Positions 27,361-35,791 of a DNA stretch of 64,000 nt are shown piece by piece. The DNA lies in contig NZ_JAGGMR010000001.1 in the NCBI RefSeq assembly GCF_017875645.1, positions 6,696,001 to 6,760,000 of the forward strand. The letters run 5' to 3'. The translations under genes and the position numbers were made by a program. The notes under the pieces are model-generated. The model worked only from the letters and a program-made list of their open reading frames with translations. It was not told the origin of the DNA and did not search any database. The stretch comes from Nocardia goodfellowii (GTDB lineage: Bacteria; Actinomycetota; Actinomycetes; Mycobacteriales; Mycobacteriaceae). Numbering within the stretch: position 1 is the first letter of the stretch; the number at the start of each line of letters is the position of its first letter.

Positions 27361-27382
27361 TTGACCTTCACACTGATGTCAT
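27361..27382 (+). promoter_or_regulatory. MerR-type operator candidate
   Basis: TTGACCTTCACACTGATGTC resembles the TTGAC-N-GTCA dyads bound by MerR proteins in actinobacteria: TGAC and GTCA arms are separated by 12 bases (27362-27381). TTGACC could serve as the -35. The -10 19 bases downstream (GCAACC) is poor, as expected for a MerR-activated promoter. It sits 18 bases upstream of the hydrolase ATG. Confidence 0.45.
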
Positions 27383-27399
27383 ACGGCAACCTCGCGGCC

Positions 27400-28182
27400 A
27401 TGACACGAATTCCCACACTCTCCGCCACCACGCACGGCACCGGTCCCGGCATCCTGCTCGCACACGGCGCCGGCGGCAGTATCGCGGGCAATTACGCGCC
27501 GATCATTCCCGCGCTGGCCGCAGGCCACACGGTGGTCGCCCCGGACTATCCGGGCTCGGGTGCGACACCGCGGGTCACGGGCGACCTCACCGTCGACATG
27601 CTCGCCGAGGGCATCGTCGCGGCCGCTGATCGCGCCGGCGTGGAAACCTTTACGCTGCTCGGGTATTCGCTGGGCAGCCTGGTTTCGGTACGGCTGGCGG
27701 CGCGCTGGCCGGAACGCGTGCGGGGGCTGGTGCTGACGGCCGGGCTGGCGCTGGCCGACAACCGGACGGCAGCCGCGTTGGACCTCTGGCAACGCCACCT
27801 CGCGGCGGGCGATCTCGCGGGCTTCGCCCGATTCGTCGCGCTGACGGGCTTCGGGGAGGACTTCTTCAACGCGGTGCCGCGCGATCAGGTGGCCGAGTTG
27901 CTCGACACCATCGCGGCGGGCGTGCCCGCCGGAGCCGCCGAGCAGGCGGGGGCGGTGCGCAGTGCCGACACCACCGCCGATCTGGCCGGGATCGCCGTGC
28001 CGACGCTGGTCATCGCGACTACCCGAGACACGCTCGTCTCCCCCGCCAATTCCCGGTACCTCGCCGAACACATCGCGGGGGCGGAATACGCCGAGATCGA
28101 TACCGGGCACGTGCCGATGGCGGAACGCCCGGAGGAATGGCAGAAGGTGATCACCGACTTCCTGAACCGCCACGGTCTGTGA
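27400..28182 (+). CDS. alpha/beta hydrolase
   Basis: A 260-residue serine hydrolase. The nucleophile elbow is GYSLGS (about residue 90), the oxyanion segment is AHGAGGS near residue 20, and the catalytic His is in TGHVPMAE near the C-terminus. The ATG at 27400 is chosen; the frame is open further upstream through the promoter region. The substrate is unknown. The 3' end overlaps the convergent TetR gene by 32 bases. It is probably under the divergent MerR regulator. Confidence 0.87.
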   Translation: MTRIPTLSATTHGTGPGILLAHGAGGSIAGNYAPIIPALAAGHTVVAPDYPGSGATPRVTGDLTVDMLAEGIVAAADRAGVETFTLLGYSLGSLVSVRLAARWPERVRGLVLTAGLALADNRTAAALDLWQRHLAAGDLAGFARFVALTGFGEDFFNAVPRDQVAELLDTIAAGVPAGAAEQAGAVRSADTTADLAGIAVPTLVIATTRDTLVSPANSRYLAEHIAGAEYAEIDTGHVPMAERPEEWQKVITDFLNRHGL

Positions 28183-28783
28183 CGACGAGTTGAACCGGAG
28201 TCAGCCCCGCCGCCGAAACCTCCGCGATCTCGGACAACCGGTCCCGGGCAATGCCCAAGCGGCTCAACTGGATCAGGCCCTGCGCCACCACCACGACGGT
28301 GGCGCTGTGCGCGGCCAGGGCTTGCTCGTCGACCGGTTCGCCCGCCGTCCGGGCCGCCCGGCGTAACCGCTCGGCGACGCCGTCCTCCATGGCCGCGGTG
28401 GTCCGGGCGCCGATGGTCAGCACCTCGGGGATGCGGCTGCCCAGCTGGGCGATGCTGTTGATCATCAGGCAACCGCGCCGATCCGGATGCGCGGTGCAAT
28501 CGTCGATGACCGCCTCGAACAGCGTCCGCACGGCGGCGCGCGCCGAACCCGGCGCGGCGACGACGGTATCGCGGACGAACCGTCCACGGCCCTCGCAGTA
28601 GCGCGCGAACGCGGCGAGAAACAGCCCCCGCTTGTTGCCGTAGGCACCGTAGATACTTCCGTTGCCGACGCCGGTCGCGCGCGACACATCCTCCACCGAC
28701 GTGTCGTCGAATCCGTGCGACCAGAACAACTCCGTGGCGGCGTCCAGCAGGCTCGATTCATCGAACTGTCGTGGCCGTCCCAT
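28151..28783 (-). CDS. TetR-family transcriptional regulator
   Basis: A 210-residue regulator beginning MGRPRQFDESSLLDAATELFW, the usual start of the TetR subgroup that responds to quinones or electrophiles. The helix-turn-helix (TSVEDVSRATGVGNGSIYGAYGNKRGLF) is followed by an AefR-like C-terminal domain with CLMINS. It is divergent from the GlxA-type gene, with a perfect 22-bp palindrome between them that is its likely operator. Confidence 0.92.
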   Translation of the reverse strand: MGRPRQFDESSLLDAATELFWSHGFDDTSVEDVSRATGVGNGSIYGAYGNKRGLFLAAFARYCEGRGRFVRDTVVAAPGSARAAVRTLFEAVIDDCTAHPDRRGCLMINSIAQLGSRIPEVLTIGARTTAAMEDGVAERLRRAARTAGEPVDEQALAAHSATVVVVAQGLIQLSRLGIARDRLSEIAEVSAAGLTPVQLVVTDRGGSGSR

Positions 28784-28826
28784 TCGGTCACCGTACCAAC
28801 GCGCGTGGGTTGGCCCACATCGCTTG

Positions 28827-28848
28827 TTCTGGAGGCATGCCTCCAGAA
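28827..28848. promoter_or_regulatory. perfect 22-bp palindromic operator
   Basis: Half-site TTCTGGAGGCA is followed by its exact complement, with no mismatch. For the rightward gene the palindrome fills the spacer between TTGTTC (28824-28829) and AATACT (28847-28852), ten bases before the ATG at 28859. A repressor here would block that promoter. The divergent TetR protein is the natural candidate. Confidence 0.8.
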
Positions 28849-28858
28849 TACTGGTGCG

Positions 28859-29866
28859 ATGGCTCCCACTCCCCCCGAGCAACCTCGCCGCCGCGTCGGC
28901 ATCCTGGTCTTCGACGGCGTCAAGATGCTCGACTTCGCCGGCCCGGCGGAGGTCTTCGTGGAAGCCAATCAGGCGGTGCCCGGCTACGACGTCGTGCTGG
29001 TCTCGCCGGACGGCGGCAGTGTGCAGACCTCCATCGGCGCGAAGATCGAGGTGCACGTCGCGGCCGCCGACGCCGGACAATTCGACACGGTCGTAATCCC
29101 CGGCAGCGAATTACCGGCATCGCGGTTCATGACCCCCGAGGTGCTCGCCGCGGCCCGGCGGTTGGCGGCGCGGACGCGGCGGTTGGCCTCCATTTGCAGC
29201 GGCGCCGCCGTCCTGGCCGAACTCGGCCTGTCCGACGGACGCCGCGTGACCACGCACTGGAAATTCGCCGCGGATCTGGCCCGGCGCTATCCCGCGGTCA
29301 CGGTGGAACCGGACGCGATCTTCGTCCGCGACGGCAATCTGTACAGCTCGGCCGGGGTGGCGGCCGGGGTGGATCTCGCATTGGCGCTGGTCGAGGAGGA
29401 CTACGGAGCCGATGTGGCGCGCCGGGTGGCGCAGTTGCTGGTGGTCTACATGCAGCGCTCGGGCGGGCAATCGCAGTTCTCGGCGTCGCTGTCCGGGCCC
29501 GCGCCGCGCAGTCCGCTGGTGCGCAAAGCCGTCGATCTGATCTGCGCGGATCCCGCGTACCCGCATACCGTGCAGACACTGGCCGCCCATGCCCGGGTGA
29601 GCGCCCGGCACCTGACGCGGTTATTCCGGGCGGAGCTGGAACGCTCCCCCGCCGAGTACGTCGCCTTCATCCGGTTCGGGGTCGCGCGCGACATGCTGCA
29701 CGCCGGGCACAGTGTCACCGAGGCCGCCATGGCCGCCGGATACGGCAGCAGTGAGGCACTGCGGCGGGCGTTCGTGGCCCGGTTGGGCATTCCGCCGCTG
29801 AAATATCAGCAACGATTCCGGTCCACTCGGCCGGTCACGCACCGGGAACCGGCGCTGGTGTCCTGA
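28859..29866 (+). CDS. GlxA-family regulator (DJ-1/PfpI plus AraC domains)
   Basis: A 335-residue two-domain regulator. Residues 10-190 form the amidotransferase-like DJ-1/PfpI domain with the nucleophile-elbow Cys in ASICSGAAVLAELGL. Residues 225-325 form the AraC helix-turn-helix pair (TLAAHARVSARHLTRLF and EAAMAAGYGSSEALRRAF). Such proteins sense metabolites through the first domain. The message is probably leaderless. The alpha/beta hydrolase genes downstream on the same strand are plausible targets. Confidence 0.92.
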   Translation: MAPTPPEQPRRRVGILVFDGVKMLDFAGPAEVFVEANQAVPGYDVVLVSPDGGSVQTSIGAKIEVHVAAADAGQFDTVVIPGSELPASRFMTPEVLAAARRLAARTRRLASICSGAAVLAELGLSDGRRVTTHWKFAADLARRYPAVTVEPDAIFVRDGNLYSSAGVAAGVDLALALVEEDYGADVARRVAQLLVVYMQRSGGQSQFSASLSGPAPRSPLVRKAVDLICADPAYPHTVQTLAAHARVSARHLTRLFRAELERSPAEYVAFIRFGVARDMLHAGHSVTEAAMAAGYGSSEALRRAFVARLGIPPLKYQQRFRSTRPVTHREPALVS

Positions 29867-29958
29867 TCCGTGGTATTCCCGGCCCGTGGCGAGGGGCGCG
29901 CGCAGGATTGCCAGGAGGAAACTGGAAGTGGCCCAATCCCGTTCAGGAAGGAAATCTC

Positions 29959-30921
29959 ATGTCTGGAAATCCGCACGGAATCGCCCTCGAACCGGCAGCT
30001 CAGGAGTTCGTCGACGCGACCTCCGAGCCCCCGTTCCTCTACCAGCTCGCCCCCGAGGAAGGCCGCAAAGCGGTTGACTCGGTGCAGGATTCGCCGATCT
30101 TCAAGCCGGAGATCGACGAGCAGTGGATCACCGTCGAGGGCGGGCCGACCGGCTCGGTGCGGGTGCGGATCGTCAAGCCGCAGGGTGTCACCGAGACGCT
30201 GCCGGTCATCCTCTACACCCACGGCGCCGGGTGGGTCTTCGGCGACGCGCACACCCACGACCGGCTGGTGCGCGATCTCGCCGTCGGCGTGCGCGCCGCG
30301 GTGGTCTTCCCCGAATACGACCGCTCGCCCGACGTCCGGTACCCGGTCGCCAACGAGCAGTCCTACCGTGTGGCGCAATGGGTTTCGACCGACGGCGCGG
30401 ACTACGGGCTGGATTCCGGACGGATCGCGGTCGCGGGTGACTCGGTCGGCGGGAACATGGCCATCGCGCTGACCCTGATGGCCAAGGAACGCGGTGATGT
30501 GTCCTTCGCGCAGCAGGTGCTGTTCTACCCCGTCACCGACGCCAATTTCGACACCGGCTCCTACCAGCAGTTCGCCACGGGCTACTTCCTGACCCGGGAG
30601 GGCATGCAGTGGTTCTGGGATCAGTACACCACCAGCGCCGAGGATCGCGCCCAGATCACCGCCTCCCCGCTGCGCGCCACCACCGAGCAGCTGACCGGCC
30701 TGCCGCCCGCGCTGGTCATCACCGCCGAAGCCGATGTGCTGCGCGATGAGGGCGAAGCGTTCGCCGGGAAGTTGCGGGCGGCCGGTGTTCCGGTCATCCA
30801 GGCGCGCTATGGCGGAATCATCCACGACTTCGTCATGGTCAACTCCATGCACGACACCCATGCCGCCAAAGCAGCAGTCGCCCAGGCGGTCTCGGTGCTG
30901 CGCGCCGCCCTGCACGCCTGA
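29959..30921 (+). CDS. alpha/beta hydrolase, hormone-sensitive lipase-like (Aes type)
   Basis: A 320-residue esterase. The oxyanion motif appears as HGAGWVFG (HGGG in most members), the nucleophile elbow is GDSVGG, and the C-terminal acid and base are in EADVLRDEGE and GIIHDFVMVN. The ATG at 29959 has GGAAGGA upstream. The family hydrolyses short- to medium-chain esters. It is followed 27 bases later by another hydrolase, probably in one operon; both could respond to the GlxA-type regulator upstream. Confidence 0.9.
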   Translation: MSGNPHGIALEPAAQEFVDATSEPPFLYQLAPEEGRKAVDSVQDSPIFKPEIDEQWITVEGGPTGSVRVRIVKPQGVTETLPVILYTHGAGWVFGDAHTHDRLVRDLAVGVRAAVVFPEYDRSPDVRYPVANEQSYRVAQWVSTDGADYGLDSGRIAVAGDSVGGNMAIALTLMAKERGDVSFAQQVLFYPVTDANFDTGSYQQFATGYFLTREGMQWFWDQYTTSAEDRAQITASPLRATTEQLTGLPPALVITAEADVLRDEGEAFAGKLRAAGVPVIQARYGGIIHDFVMVNSMHDTHAAKAAVAQAVSVLRAALHA

Positions 30922-30948
30922 CGTGCCGTCCCGGAAGGAACTTCACCC

Positions 30949-31659
30949 ATGAGCACCGAACCCACCATCGTCCTGGTGCACGGCGCCTTCGCCGACTCGT
31001 CCAGCTGGCACGGCGTCGTCGAAAACCTGCGGGCCCAAGGCTATTCCGTTCTCGCCGCCGCCAACCCCCTGCGCGGGCTGGCCACCGACGCCGCCTACGT
31101 CGCCTCGGTGCTCGACACCGTCGAGGGCCCCGTCGTGCTGGCGGGCCATTCCTACGGCGGCAGCGTCATCACCGTCGCCGCGGCGGGCAAGACGAACGTG
31201 ACCGCGCTGGTCTATATCGCCGCGTTCATTCCCGCCGAGGGCGAAAGCGCGCTCGAGCTGACCGGCAAGTTCCCCGGCTCCACCCTCGGACCCACCACCC
31301 GCCCGGCGAATTACCCGCTCGCCGACGGCGATTCCGGCACCGAGCTCTACATCCGCCAGGATGAATTCCCCGCCCAGTTCGCCGGGGACGTGCCCGCCGC
31401 CACCGCGGCGCTGATGGCCGCCACCCAGCGTCCCGTGGCGCTGGACGCTCTGGAACAGGGAGCCACCGCCGCCGCCTGGCAGCACATCCCGTCCTTCGCC
31501 CTGCTCACCACCGACGACAAGAACATCCCGATTCAGGCCCAGCGCTTCATGGCCGAACGCGCCGGGTCGCATGCGGTGGAGATCGCGGCTTCGCACGCGG
31601 TCAGCGTCTCCCACCCGGGCGCGGTCAGCGATCTGATCACACTCGCGGCGACGAAGTAG
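30949..31659 (+). CDS. alpha/beta hydrolase (EstC-like)
   Basis: A 236-residue hydrolase beginning TIVLVHGAFADSSSWHGV, typical of the small esterase/salicylate esterase-like group. The nucleophile elbow is AGHSYGGS (about 67) and the catalytic His is near the end, in SHAVSVSHPG. Shine-Dalgarno GGAAGGAA lies upstream. It shares a short leftover gap with the preceding esterase and is convergent, nine bases apart, with the SUMF1-like gene. The substrate is unknown. Confidence 0.9.
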   Translation: MSTEPTIVLVHGAFADSSSWHGVVENLRAQGYSVLAAANPLRGLATDAAYVASVLDTVEGPVVLAGHSYGGSVITVAAAGKTNVTALVYIAAFIPAEGESALELTGKFPGSTLGPTTRPANYPLADGDSGTELYIRQDEFPAQFAGDVPAATAALMAATQRPVALDALEQGATAAAWQHIPSFALLTTDDKNIPIQAQRFMAERAGSHAVEIAASHAVSVSHPGAVSDLITLAATK

Positions 31660-31668
31660 CGCGAGCCG

Positions 31669-32343
31669 TTAGCCAGGAGGTCGCGCGGTTGCCGACCGCG
31701 CGACCCGGAAACCGGTGTCGTCGATCCGCAGACTGGGATGGCTGCGGCGGCGCACCGAGGCCCGGCAACTCCAGTGTTCGTCGAACCAGCCACCACCGCG
31801 CAGCACTCGATAGGCGCCGTAGACCTCGATGTCGTAGAGATCCCAGCACCATTCCCAGACATTGCCGAGCATGTCGTGCAGGCCCCAGGCATTGGCGAGC
31901 TTGCTTCCGACATCGTGCGGTCGTTCGCCGGAATTGGCGCGATACCAAGCGATTTCGTCGAGGTCGCCGTAGCGCGGCCCGGTGCTGCCGGCCCGGCACG
32001 CGTACTCCCACTCGGCCTCGGTCGGCAATCGATAGCCGTCCGCCGCGCGGTCCCACTCCGTCTCGTCGCCGCGGCAGCGGTAGGCGGGCCGCAGCCCCGC
32101 CGCGCGCGACAGCGCGTTGCAGAAGCGCACCGCGTCCGGCCACGACACACTCTCGACGGGTCGCCGCTCCCCGTGCGCGGCGCTCGGCCGCTCGCCGGTG
32201 ATCTCCGCGTAGTGGACCTGGGTGATCGGGAAGACCGCCAGCTCGAACGGCGCCACCTCGACCGGCCAGCTGCGCTGGGTCCGTCGATCGGTCAAGGTCA
32301 CCTCGCCCCCGGACAGAGCGGTCATCTCGATTGCTGCGTTCAT
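31669..32343 (-). CDS. SUMF1/formylglycine-generating-enzyme-like protein
   Basis: A 224-residue protein of the FGE-sulfatase fold, shown by YRLPTEAEWEYACRAG, the GLHDMLGNVWEWCWDLYD core, YRVLRGGGWFDEHWSCRASVRR and the closing DDTGFRVAR. True formylglycine-generating enzymes carry two catalytic Cys residues in the GGS...C....C region; here only one Cys is present, so activity on sulfatases is doubtful and an EgtB/PvdO-like or orphan role is possible. No sulfatase is nearby. The start lacks a clear ribosome site. Confidence 0.82.
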   Translation of the reverse strand: MNAAIEMTALSGGEVTLTDRRTQRSWPVEVAPFELAVFPITQVHYAEITGERPSAAHGERRPVESVSWPDAVRFCNALSRAAGLRPAYRCRGDETEWDRAADGYRLPTEAEWEYACRAGSTGPRYGDLDEIAWYRANSGERPHDVGSKLANAWGLHDMLGNVWEWCWDLYDIEVYGAYRVLRGGGWFDEHWSCRASVRRRSHPSLRIDDTGFRVARSATARPPG

Positions 32344-32495
32344 CGGAGGTCATCGTAGGCGTGTGGCGCGCCTGGCCGGACTCCCGCACCAGTCCCTGCC
32401 AGGCTCGCCGGTCCACCGTGAACTCGACAGGCGCAACACGATGAACGCGGCGTAATTCGATTGAACCGCGCGGCACACAGCCCTACGCTCGCCCG

Positions 32496-33062
32496 ATGAC
32501 CAACGGCCTGCTCAATGTCGTCGACGTGGAGGCGACCTGCTGGGCGGATTCGACGCCGCCCGGCATGGTGAACGAGATCATCGAGATCGGCCTGACCGTG
32601 GTCGATCTCGACGCGGGCGAACGAATCGCCAAGCACCGCATCCTCGTCCGCCCCGAACGCTCCGTCGTGAGCGAATTCTGCACCGAACTCACCGGGCTCA
32701 CCCAGGCCGAGGTCGACACCGGCCGCTCGTTCGCCGAAGCCTGTCAGCTTCTGGTCACCGAACACCGAGCTGCCGTGCGCCCCTGGGCGAGTTGGGGCGA
32801 CTACGACCGCAAGCAATTCATCACCCAGTGCCGTGCCACCAACACTCCCTACCCGTTCAATTCCCGGCACACCAACGCCAAACTGCTTTTCTCCGAGGCC
32901 TACAACCTGCGCCGCCGCCAGGGCATGGCGGGCGCACTCGGCATCGCCGGACTGCCGCTGGAGGGTCGCCACCACAGCGGCGCTGACGACGCCTGGAATA
33001 TCGCCGCCCTGGTGCTCGACATCGTCGGCCGGAACGTGTGGCGGGCGACAACGACCGAGTAA
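32496..33062 (+). CDS. DEDDh-type 3'-5' exonuclease
   Basis: A 188-residue nuclease. Motif ExoI is DVEATCW (Asp10, Glu12), with a GDYDRKQF segment for ExoII and the final motif HHSGADDAWN with catalytic His and Asp, so it is of the DEDDh class. The short single-domain form resembles ERI1-like or sporulation KapD-type exonucleases that trim RNA or DNA ends. It stands alone, divergent from the SUMF1-like gene. Its last codons are partly repeated downstream. Confidence 0.88.
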   Translation: MTNGLLNVVDVEATCWADSTPPGMVNEIIEIGLTVVDLDAGERIAKHRILVRPERSVVSEFCTELTGLTQAEVDTGRSFAEACQLLVTEHRAAVRPWASWGDYDRKQFITQCRATNTPYPFNSRHTNAKLLFSEAYNLRRRQGMAGALGIAGLPLEGRHHSGADDAWNIAALVLDIVGRNVWRATTTE

Positions 33063-33129
33063 CCCGGCCGGCACCAGTCGCCTCGCACGACGATCGAAAT
33101 GCCTGGGCGACAACGACAATCGAGTAAGC

Positions 33130-34323
33130 CTAGGCGCGGTCCTCAATCCGTTCCACTGGGACGGCCGGCTTCGCGGCGTTGACGGCGAGGGTCAGCACGG
33201 CCAGGGCGGTCAGGCCGAGCGCGGCCGCGAGAGCCGGGAGTTGTTGAGCGCCGAGGCTACCGAGGGTCAGACCGCCGAGGGCTCCGCCCAGGGCGACGCC
33301 GAGGTAGGTGCCGGAGGTGTTGAGAGCCAGCGCTTGAGCCGCGACGGGACCGGCGAGGGTATAGAGGCGAGCGGAGACTGCCGGGGCATTCCAGAAGGCG
33401 ATCCCACCTTGCACCGTTCCCACCACAATGATGACCGGAAGCGGGACCGGCCGGGCGAATCCGAGCAGCCAGAGGATCGCCATGGTGGCGATGAACAGGA
33501 TGATTCCGGCGCGCAAGGTACGGTCCGGGCCCCACCGGTCGGTGGCCAGACCACCGAGCCAGATGCAGGCGATCCCGGCGAAACCGGAGAGGGCGAACGC
33601 GAGTGCGCGTTGTTCCACGGTGGCGTGGCTGACGGCGGCGAGGTAGGGGGCCTGATAGGTCAGCATCATCATCGACCCGGTCATCAGGGCACAGTTCGCC
33701 AACAGGCCGAGGGAGACCGGTGGGCTGGCGAGAGCGCGCAACTGGTCGGTGATCGCGAGTGCGCCGGTGGACGGGCCCAGTTGCCTGGGCAGGACGCTGA
33801 GCAGGAACGCCAGCGCGGCGGCTCCCGCCACGGCCATCGCGAGGAAGGTCGCCTGCCAGCCGTACCGGCCGCCGATCCAGGTGCCGATCGGGACGCCGGC
33901 CGCGATCGAGCCGGTCACGCCGAGTGCGACGACAGCGACGTATCTTCCGGTGCGCTCCACAGGCGCGCGTTCGGCGGCGAAGGCGAACAACGCGGGGGTC
34001 GAGGCGGCCGCGGCGATCGCGGCGAGCACCCGCAGCGCCAGCAGTGCACCGAAACTGTTCGTGGTCGAGGCCAGCAGGTTCGCCGCAATGAAGAGTGCGA
34101 ATGCGATGGTGAACAGACGCCGGCGGGTGACCCGTGCCAAGGCGACGGCCGCGATCGGTGCGACGAGGGCGACGGTCAGGGAGAAGACGGTCACCAGTTG
34201 ACCGGCTTGCGCTTCGCCGACACCGAGATCCCGAGCGATCTCCGGCAGCACACCGGCGATCACATAGTCGTCGGTATAGAGCACGAAAGCGGCGGCGAGC
34301 AGTGCGAACAGCCACGCGGGCAC
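33130..34323 (-). CDS. MFS transporter (drug/arabinose efflux type)
   Basis: A 397-residue integral membrane protein with twelve predicted membrane segments. The first is LFALLAAAFVLYTDDYVIAGVLPEIARDLG, typical of the DHA1/AraJ efflux branch, and the motif A region is ALARVTRRRLF. The GTG at 34323 has AAGGAG at good spacing. It follows the TetR gene on the same strand after 68 bases, so a TetR-controlled exporter is likely. The exported compound is unknown. Confidence 0.9.
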   Translation of the reverse strand: MPAWLFALLAAAFVLYTDDYVIAGVLPEIARDLGVGEAQAGQLVTVFSLTVALVAPIAAVALARVTRRRLFTIAFALFIAANLLASTTNSFGALLALRVLAAIAAAASTPALFAFAAERAPVERTGRYVAVVALGVTGSIAAGVPIGTWIGGRYGWQATFLAMAVAGAAALAFLLSVLPRQLGPSTGALAITDQLRALASPPVSLGLLANCALMTGSMMMLTYQAPYLAAVSHATVEQRALAFALSGFAGIACIWLGGLATDRWGPDRTLRAGIILFIATMAILWLLGFARPVPLPVIIVVGTVQGGIAFWNAPAVSARLYTLAGPVAAQALALNTSGTYLGVALGGALGGLTLGSLGAQQLPALAAALGLTALAVLTLAVNAAKPAVPVERIEDRA

Positions 34324-34391
34324 GGCGAATCTCCTTGGGCGCAGGACGAGATACCCGATGCGTCGCGCAGCGGGCTCAGTGTGCGATACGG

Positions 34392-34985
34392 TCAGCCGGA
34401 CAGCACCGAATCAAGGTGCGCCCGAAGGGTTTTGCGCAATCGTTCGATGCCGATCGAACCGTGCGGCGTCACCGCGTCGATCGCCAGGCCACCGATCAAC
34501 GCGACGAGCTGTTCGGCTCGCTCGGCCGGTTCGGGCGTCCCGAGTACACCCAGGGCCTCGGTCAGCACCGATCGCATGTCGGCGGCCATCTGTTCGGTCA
34601 CCGGCCGGAAGATCGGGTGCACCCGTGCCGCGAGGATGAATTCCAGCAGCACGATGGATTCGACGCGGCGTTCGGCGTCGACCGGCAGCAACTCCTCGAC
34701 CAGCGCCTGTAGCGCGTCGACGGCCTGTGTGCCGGTACGTCCGCGCAGCGCCTCGAGCGGATGACGAGCGAGCCGCTGCCCCATCCGATCGCCGACCTCG
34801 GTGGCCGCCGCGACCAGCAGATCGCGGTGGTCGTCGAAGTAGTGGCGCACCGAGCCGATGTTCAAACCGGACTCAGCCGCGACCTTGCGCAGGGACAAGC
34901 CGCTGAATCCCTCGGCCACCAGCAGCCGGAACGCCGCTTCGACGACATCCCTGCGGCGTTGTTGCGCGTCGATTCGAGCTGGCAT
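34392..34985 (-). CDS. TetR-family repressor of the adjacent exporter
   Basis: A 197-residue regulator; the helix-turn-helix is LSLRKVAAESGLNIGSVRHYFDDHRDLL (in parts), followed by a TetR_C_6-like ligand domain (ESIVLLEFILAARVHP). The MFS gene lies downstream in the same direction, and a 16-bp palindrome lies ten bases upstream of its ATG, indicating autoregulation. Confidence 0.9.
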   Translation of the reverse strand: MPARIDAQQRRRDVVEAAFRLLVAEGFSGLSLRKVAAESGLNIGSVRHYFDDHRDLLVAAATEVGDRMGQRLARHPLEALRGRTGTQAVDALQALVEELLPVDAERRVESIVLLEFILAARVHPIFRPVTEQMAADMRSVLTEALGVLGTPEPAERAEQLVALIGGLAIDAVTPHGSIGIERLRKTLRAHLDSVLSG

Positions 34986-34995
34986 GAAAGCAATG

Positions 34996-35011
34996 TATCA
35001 CATGTGTGATA
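34996..35011 (-). promoter_or_regulatory. TetR autoregulatory operator
   Basis: TATCACA-TG-TGTGATA has perfect 7-bp arms and a two-base centre. It sits immediately upstream of the TetR start and overlaps AT-rich sequence that is rare in this genome and could hold the -10. Confidence 0.75.
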
Positions 35012-35026
35012 AATAGCTTCCGCCGG

Positions 35027-35791
35027 TCACGGCACGCGAGGCGACCACATCGCCTCCCACTCCCGCACGCCCTCGGTCAGGCGCCGCGTGATGAGGTGCC
35101 TGAGTACATCCGGTACAGCGCTGAGCACATCGGTGGTCTGATCGGGGCCGGAGCCGTAAGTGTGTGCCGCAACGGTGAATCCGATGCCGTAGGAGGCGGA
35201 CGCGACCTCTTGGGGCTCGAAATCCGACCAACCCCATTTGGTGCCCAGCGCCCCCGGCAGCCAGGTGGTGCCCCAGTCCTGCACGGTGCCGTCGGCGGCG
35301 ACCGCGCCCGGCGAGGACATCCAGTCCAGGATCGGGGAATCCGGATCTTGGTGGCGCTTCTTGTTCAGGAAGTCGGCGACATCGGCGGTGCTGGTCGTGC
35401 AGGTCCGCCAGTCGTCGCCGGAATGCGTGTCACGCAAACGGTATTCGGCCGCGACCAGTGCGATGCCCTTCGGATACTTCGCGGCCATCGTGGTGGCGGC
35501 GCTGTCGTCGGAATAGCGGATCATGCGCTCGGCCAGGTCCCGGTCCTCGGCGGAGTGGTCGCCGTGGCGGATCGCGTAGTCGGCCAGATACAGCTTCGCC
35601 AGCGACAGCGCCCCGCGCTGCTGATGCTCGTTGGCCGTGCCCCATTGCAGGTTCGGCACGTTGGTGCGCACCGATATCGCCGAGCGCGGTGGCACCGCGT
35701 TCGGGTCCAGCGGGTCCGCCCCCGCGGCCGGTGCACCCAACAGACCCGCCAGAGCCGCGATCATCACAGCCGCTCGCATCGGACTACTCAT
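35027..35791 (-). CDS. secreted beta-lactamase-like serine hydrolase
   Basis: A 254-residue exported protein; the signal peptide is MSSPMRAAVMIAALAGLLGA with an AGA-D cleavage region. The mature part shows Ser63-Leu-Ala-Lys66 (Ser-x-x-Lys), Ser94-Asp-Asp (SDN position) and Lys185-Trp-Gly (KTG position), in the order and spacing of class A beta-lactamase-like or PBP-like folds. The third motif is degenerate and no omega-loop Glu is evident, so beta-lactam hydrolysis is unlikely. A GGAGGT site supports the ATG at 35791. Confidence 0.68.
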   Translation of the reverse strand: MSSPMRAAVMIAALAGLLGAPAAGADPLDPNAVPPRSAISVRTNVPNLQWGTANEHQQRGALSLAKLYLADYAIRHGDHSAEDRDLAERMIRYSDDSAATTMAAKYPKGIALVAAEYRLRDTHSGDDWRTCTTSTADVADFLNKKRHQDPDSPILDWMSSPGAVAADGTVQDWGTTWLPGALGTKWGWSDFEPQEVASASYGIGFTVAAHTYGSGPDQTTDVLSAVPDVLRHLITRRLTEGVREWEAMWSPRVP

